A DNA stretch of 64,000 nt from Thalassobellus citreus (GTDB taxonomy: Bacteria > Bacteroidota > Bacteroidia > Flavobacteriales > Flavobacteriaceae). The notes under the pieces are model-generated. The model saw only the letters and a list, made by a program, of their open reading frames with translations, was not told the DNA's origin and did no database searches. The position numbers and the translations under genes were made by a program. The stretch covers positions 1 through 64,000 of the forward strand of contig NZ_JBISCC010000126.1 in the NCBI RefSeq assembly GCF_044385915.1. The letters run 5' to 3'. Below are positions 62,373 through 64,000 of the stretch, piece by piece. How positions within the stretch are numbered: the first letter of the stretch is position 1; each line of letters opens with the position of its first letter.

Positions 62373-63233
62373 ATGAATTTATACCCCATAAATGCTGGTA
62401 ACTTTAAACTAGATGGTGGTGCTATGTTTGGTGTTGTACCCAAATCAATATGGCAGCGTACCAACCCCGCAGACAGTAATAATATGATTGATTTAACATC
62501 TCGATGTTTACTTATTGAAGATGGTAACAGGCTTACACTAATAGATAATGGTATGGGCAATAAACAATCTGATAAATTTTTTGGTTATTACTTCCCTTGG
62601 GGCGATTTTAGTTTAGATAACTCACTAAAAAAACAAGGATTTCATCGTGATGATATTACCGATGTTTTTCTAACACATTTACATTTTGATCATTGCGGAG
62701 GAAGTATACAATGGAATAAAGATAGAACAGGTTATGAACCTGCTTTTAAAAACGCCTCTTTTTGGAGTAATGAAAACCATTGGAAATGGGCTACAGAACC
62801 TAATAGAAGAGAAAGAGCATCTTTTTTAAAAGAAAATATTCTACCTATGGAAGAAAGCGGGCAATTAAAGTTTACATCGCTTCCTAATAATGATTTACTA
62901 AAAAATTCTGAACTAGATTTCGATATCTTTTTTGCCGATGGGCATACCGAAAAACAAATGATTCCAATGATACATTACAAAGGAAAAACCATTTGTTTTA
63001 TGGCCGATTTGCTACCATCTGTTGGGCATTTACCGCTTCCTTTTGTTATGGGATACGATACCAGACCTTTATTAACACTTAGTGAAAAAGAAAAATTCCT
63101 TAATATGGCAGCAGATAATAACTATTTTTTGTTTTTAGAACACGATGCTCATAACGAAATTATTACAGTTCAGCACACCGAAAAAGGCGTACGATTAAAA
63201 GATACATTTTTAACTCAAGACATATTTAATTAA
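62373..63233 (+). CDS. MBL-fold metallo-hydrolase
   Basis: A 286-aa metallo-beta-lactamase-fold enzyme: LTLIDNGMGN, FLTHLHFDHCGGS (metal ligands H102, H104, D106, H107), a DGHTEKQMIP segment with another His, CFMADLLPSVGHLPLPFVMG with Asp, and LEHDAHNEI. The layout is that of AHL-lactonase-like or phosphodiesterase-like MBL hydrolases; the substrate is not assignable. It stands alone with 241 bp of non-coding DNA upstream, where a TAAATTTG box at 62209-62216 is the only promoter-like site (weak). Confidence 0.8.
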   Translation: MNLYPINAGNFKLDGGAMFGVVPKSIWQRTNPADSNNMIDLTSRCLLIEDGNRLTLIDNGMGNKQSDKFFGYYFPWGDFSLDNSLKKQGFHRDDITDVFLTHLHFDHCGGSIQWNKDRTGYEPAFKNASFWSNENHWKWATEPNRRERASFLKENILPMEESGQLKFTSLPNNDLLKNSELDFDIFFADGHTEKQMIPMIHYKGKTICFMADLLPSVGHLPLPFVMGYDTRPLLTLSEKEKFLNMAADNNYFLFLEHDAHNEIITVQHTEKGVRLKDTFLTQDIFN

Positions 63234-63258
63234 AAAATAGACTAACATAAATATTATT

Positions 63259-63323
63259 ACATGAAACATCCATGACTATTAATTTAGTTACACAAAAAAA
63301 ACAACTATTTGGATGTTGCATGT
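63259..63323. repeat. Inverted repeat upstream of the S8 protease gene
   Basis: ACATGAAACATCCA (63259-63272) and TGGATGTTGCATGT (63310-63323) pair in 13 of 14 positions across a 37-nt spacer, ending 29 nt before the protease ATG. It could be an operator pair or a leader structure. Confidence 0.45.
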
Positions 63324-63352
63324 GACCATTGAAAAACAATAAACAATAACAC

Positions 63353-64000
63353 ATGAAAACAATTAAAATTCTATCACTTTCAGTACTTGCTACTGCTTTA
63401 TTTTATGGATGCGGGAGTACATCAGATATTCTTTCAACACCTGTTGAAAACATTGATACATCTCCATTAAAAATATCTGATTTAACAGAAAAAGAAAAAC
63501 ACACTTGGGGACACTTAGATTTAGCAAAAGATACCATTCCTGGAATGAGTGTTGATAAAGCTTATACCGAAATCATTAAAAACAAAAAAGGAAAAACAGT
63601 TATTGTTGCAGTTATTGACTCTGGAATTGATATTGATCATGAAGATTTAAATGATGTTATCTGGACTAATGAAGATGAAATTCCAAACAATGGAAAAGAC
63701 GATGATAAAAATGGTTATGTTGATGATATTCACGGATGGAATTTTTTAGGTGATGGATATAACGAACAATTAGAATATGTACGTATTCTAGCAAGTGGAG
63801 ATACTAGTAATCCTGATTACGCTAAAGCTCAAACTGAATATGATACAGATTATCAAAAATTCACGGGTTATAAAACCAATTACGAACAAATATATCAGCA
63901 AATTACTAGTGCTGATGATGCTATTACAAAACATTTAGGAAAATCTGATTATACTAAAGAAGAAGTAAATGCTATTAAAACAGAAGATGAAGCATTAACT
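63353..64000 (+). CDS. Subtilisin-like serine protease lipoprotein, N-terminal part (cut by window edge)
   Basis: The first 216 codons of a gene that runs off the right edge. It begins MKTIKILSLSVLATALFYGC (lipobox FYGC, Cys20). Residues 82-97 give the S8 aspartate motif TVIVAVIDSGIDIDHEDL, catalytic Asp89. DDDKNGYVDDIHGWNFLGD follows, typical of Bacteroidota S8 peptidases with a Ca-binding loop, then a helical insert (YEQIYQQITSADDAITKHLG). The His and Ser catalytic motifs lie beyond the window. It is a cell-envelope-anchored protease; the gene follows the MBL gene by 119 nt across an imperfect inverted repeat. Confidence 0.8.
   Translation, partial: MKTIKILSLSVLATALFYGCGSTSDILSTPVENIDTSPLKISDLTEKEKHTWGHLDLAKDTIPGMSVDKAYTEIIKNKKGKTVIVAVIDSGIDIDHEDLNDVIWTNEDEIPNNGKDDDKNGYVDDIHGWNFLGDGYNEQLEYVRILASGDTSNPDYAKAQTEYDTDYQKFTGYKTNYEQIYQQITSADDAITKHLGKSDYTKEEVNAIKTEDEALT

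Overview
The window is AT-rich chromosomal DNA from a member of the Bacteroidota, most likely a (marine) Flavobacteriaceae species. The evidence is its gene set (LytTR/LytS-type pairs, TlpA-like thioredoxin proteins, TonB-plug/MG2 proteins, a two-gene YD-repeat locus, a GlgA-GlgC-GlgB glycogen cluster) and several TAnnTTTG -7 boxes. No database search was possible, so all family names come from motif recognition.

Layout. 1-2.0 kb is the edge of a mobile or mobilizable element: a CHC2-type primase (cut by the window), an SF3-like primase/helicase and an AlpA/excisionase-like HTH protein, with iteron-like GATGACAAAA repeats between the primase and the helicase. 2.0-3.2 kb is decayed DNA with a transposase remnant. 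3.2-15.5 kb (all minus strand) is a YD-repeat (RHS-like) polymorphic-toxin-like locus. It holds a large first gene broken by a single-base shortfall in a G tract, a small thrombospondin-3 repeat gene that looks born from a 644-bp tandem duplication, and an RHS protein tipped with an M23 peptidase. After that come a coupled lipoprotein (candidate immunity protein), an orphan NlpC/P60-like tip fragment and a nonsense-interrupted lipoprotein. 15.6-18.8 kb has secreted or lipoprotein genes, an OmpH/Skp-like protein and a 13 x 17-residue repeat protein.

19.2-30.5 kb is a compact 13-gene minus-strand operon for a type II secretion / type IV pilus-like machine: two lipoproteins, a PilP/GspC-like protein, GspK-, I- and J-like pseudopilins, GspF, GspG, a short prepilin peptidase, GspE, a secretin, a PilM+PilN/GspL-like fusion and a PilO/GspM-like protein. 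All four pseudopilins carry Ala where Gly is canonical before the processing site, and the peptidase lacks the usual N-terminal methylase part. This is the most interesting system here.

31-44 kb is mainly housekeeping: tRNA-CAU, mce, rbfA, a LolC/E-like permease, dusB, a 943-aa thioredoxin-domain protein, a LytTR/LytS-type pair and an MG2/TonB-plug protein. 44.5-49.5 kb is lepA, followed by a divergent NarL-type two-component pair and then an in-frame relic of the lepA 3' end. That suggests the pair entered by an event that duplicated the end of lepA. 49.7-56.8 kb is a glycogen operon (glgA-glgC-glgB) plus a GH31 alpha-glucosidase with a perfect inverted repeat abutting its start codon. 57.1-64 kb has a CPA-type cation/proton antiporter, a tandem-domain universal stress protein overlapping a SulP anion transporter, an MBL-fold hydrolase and the start of a subtilisin-like lipoprotein protease.
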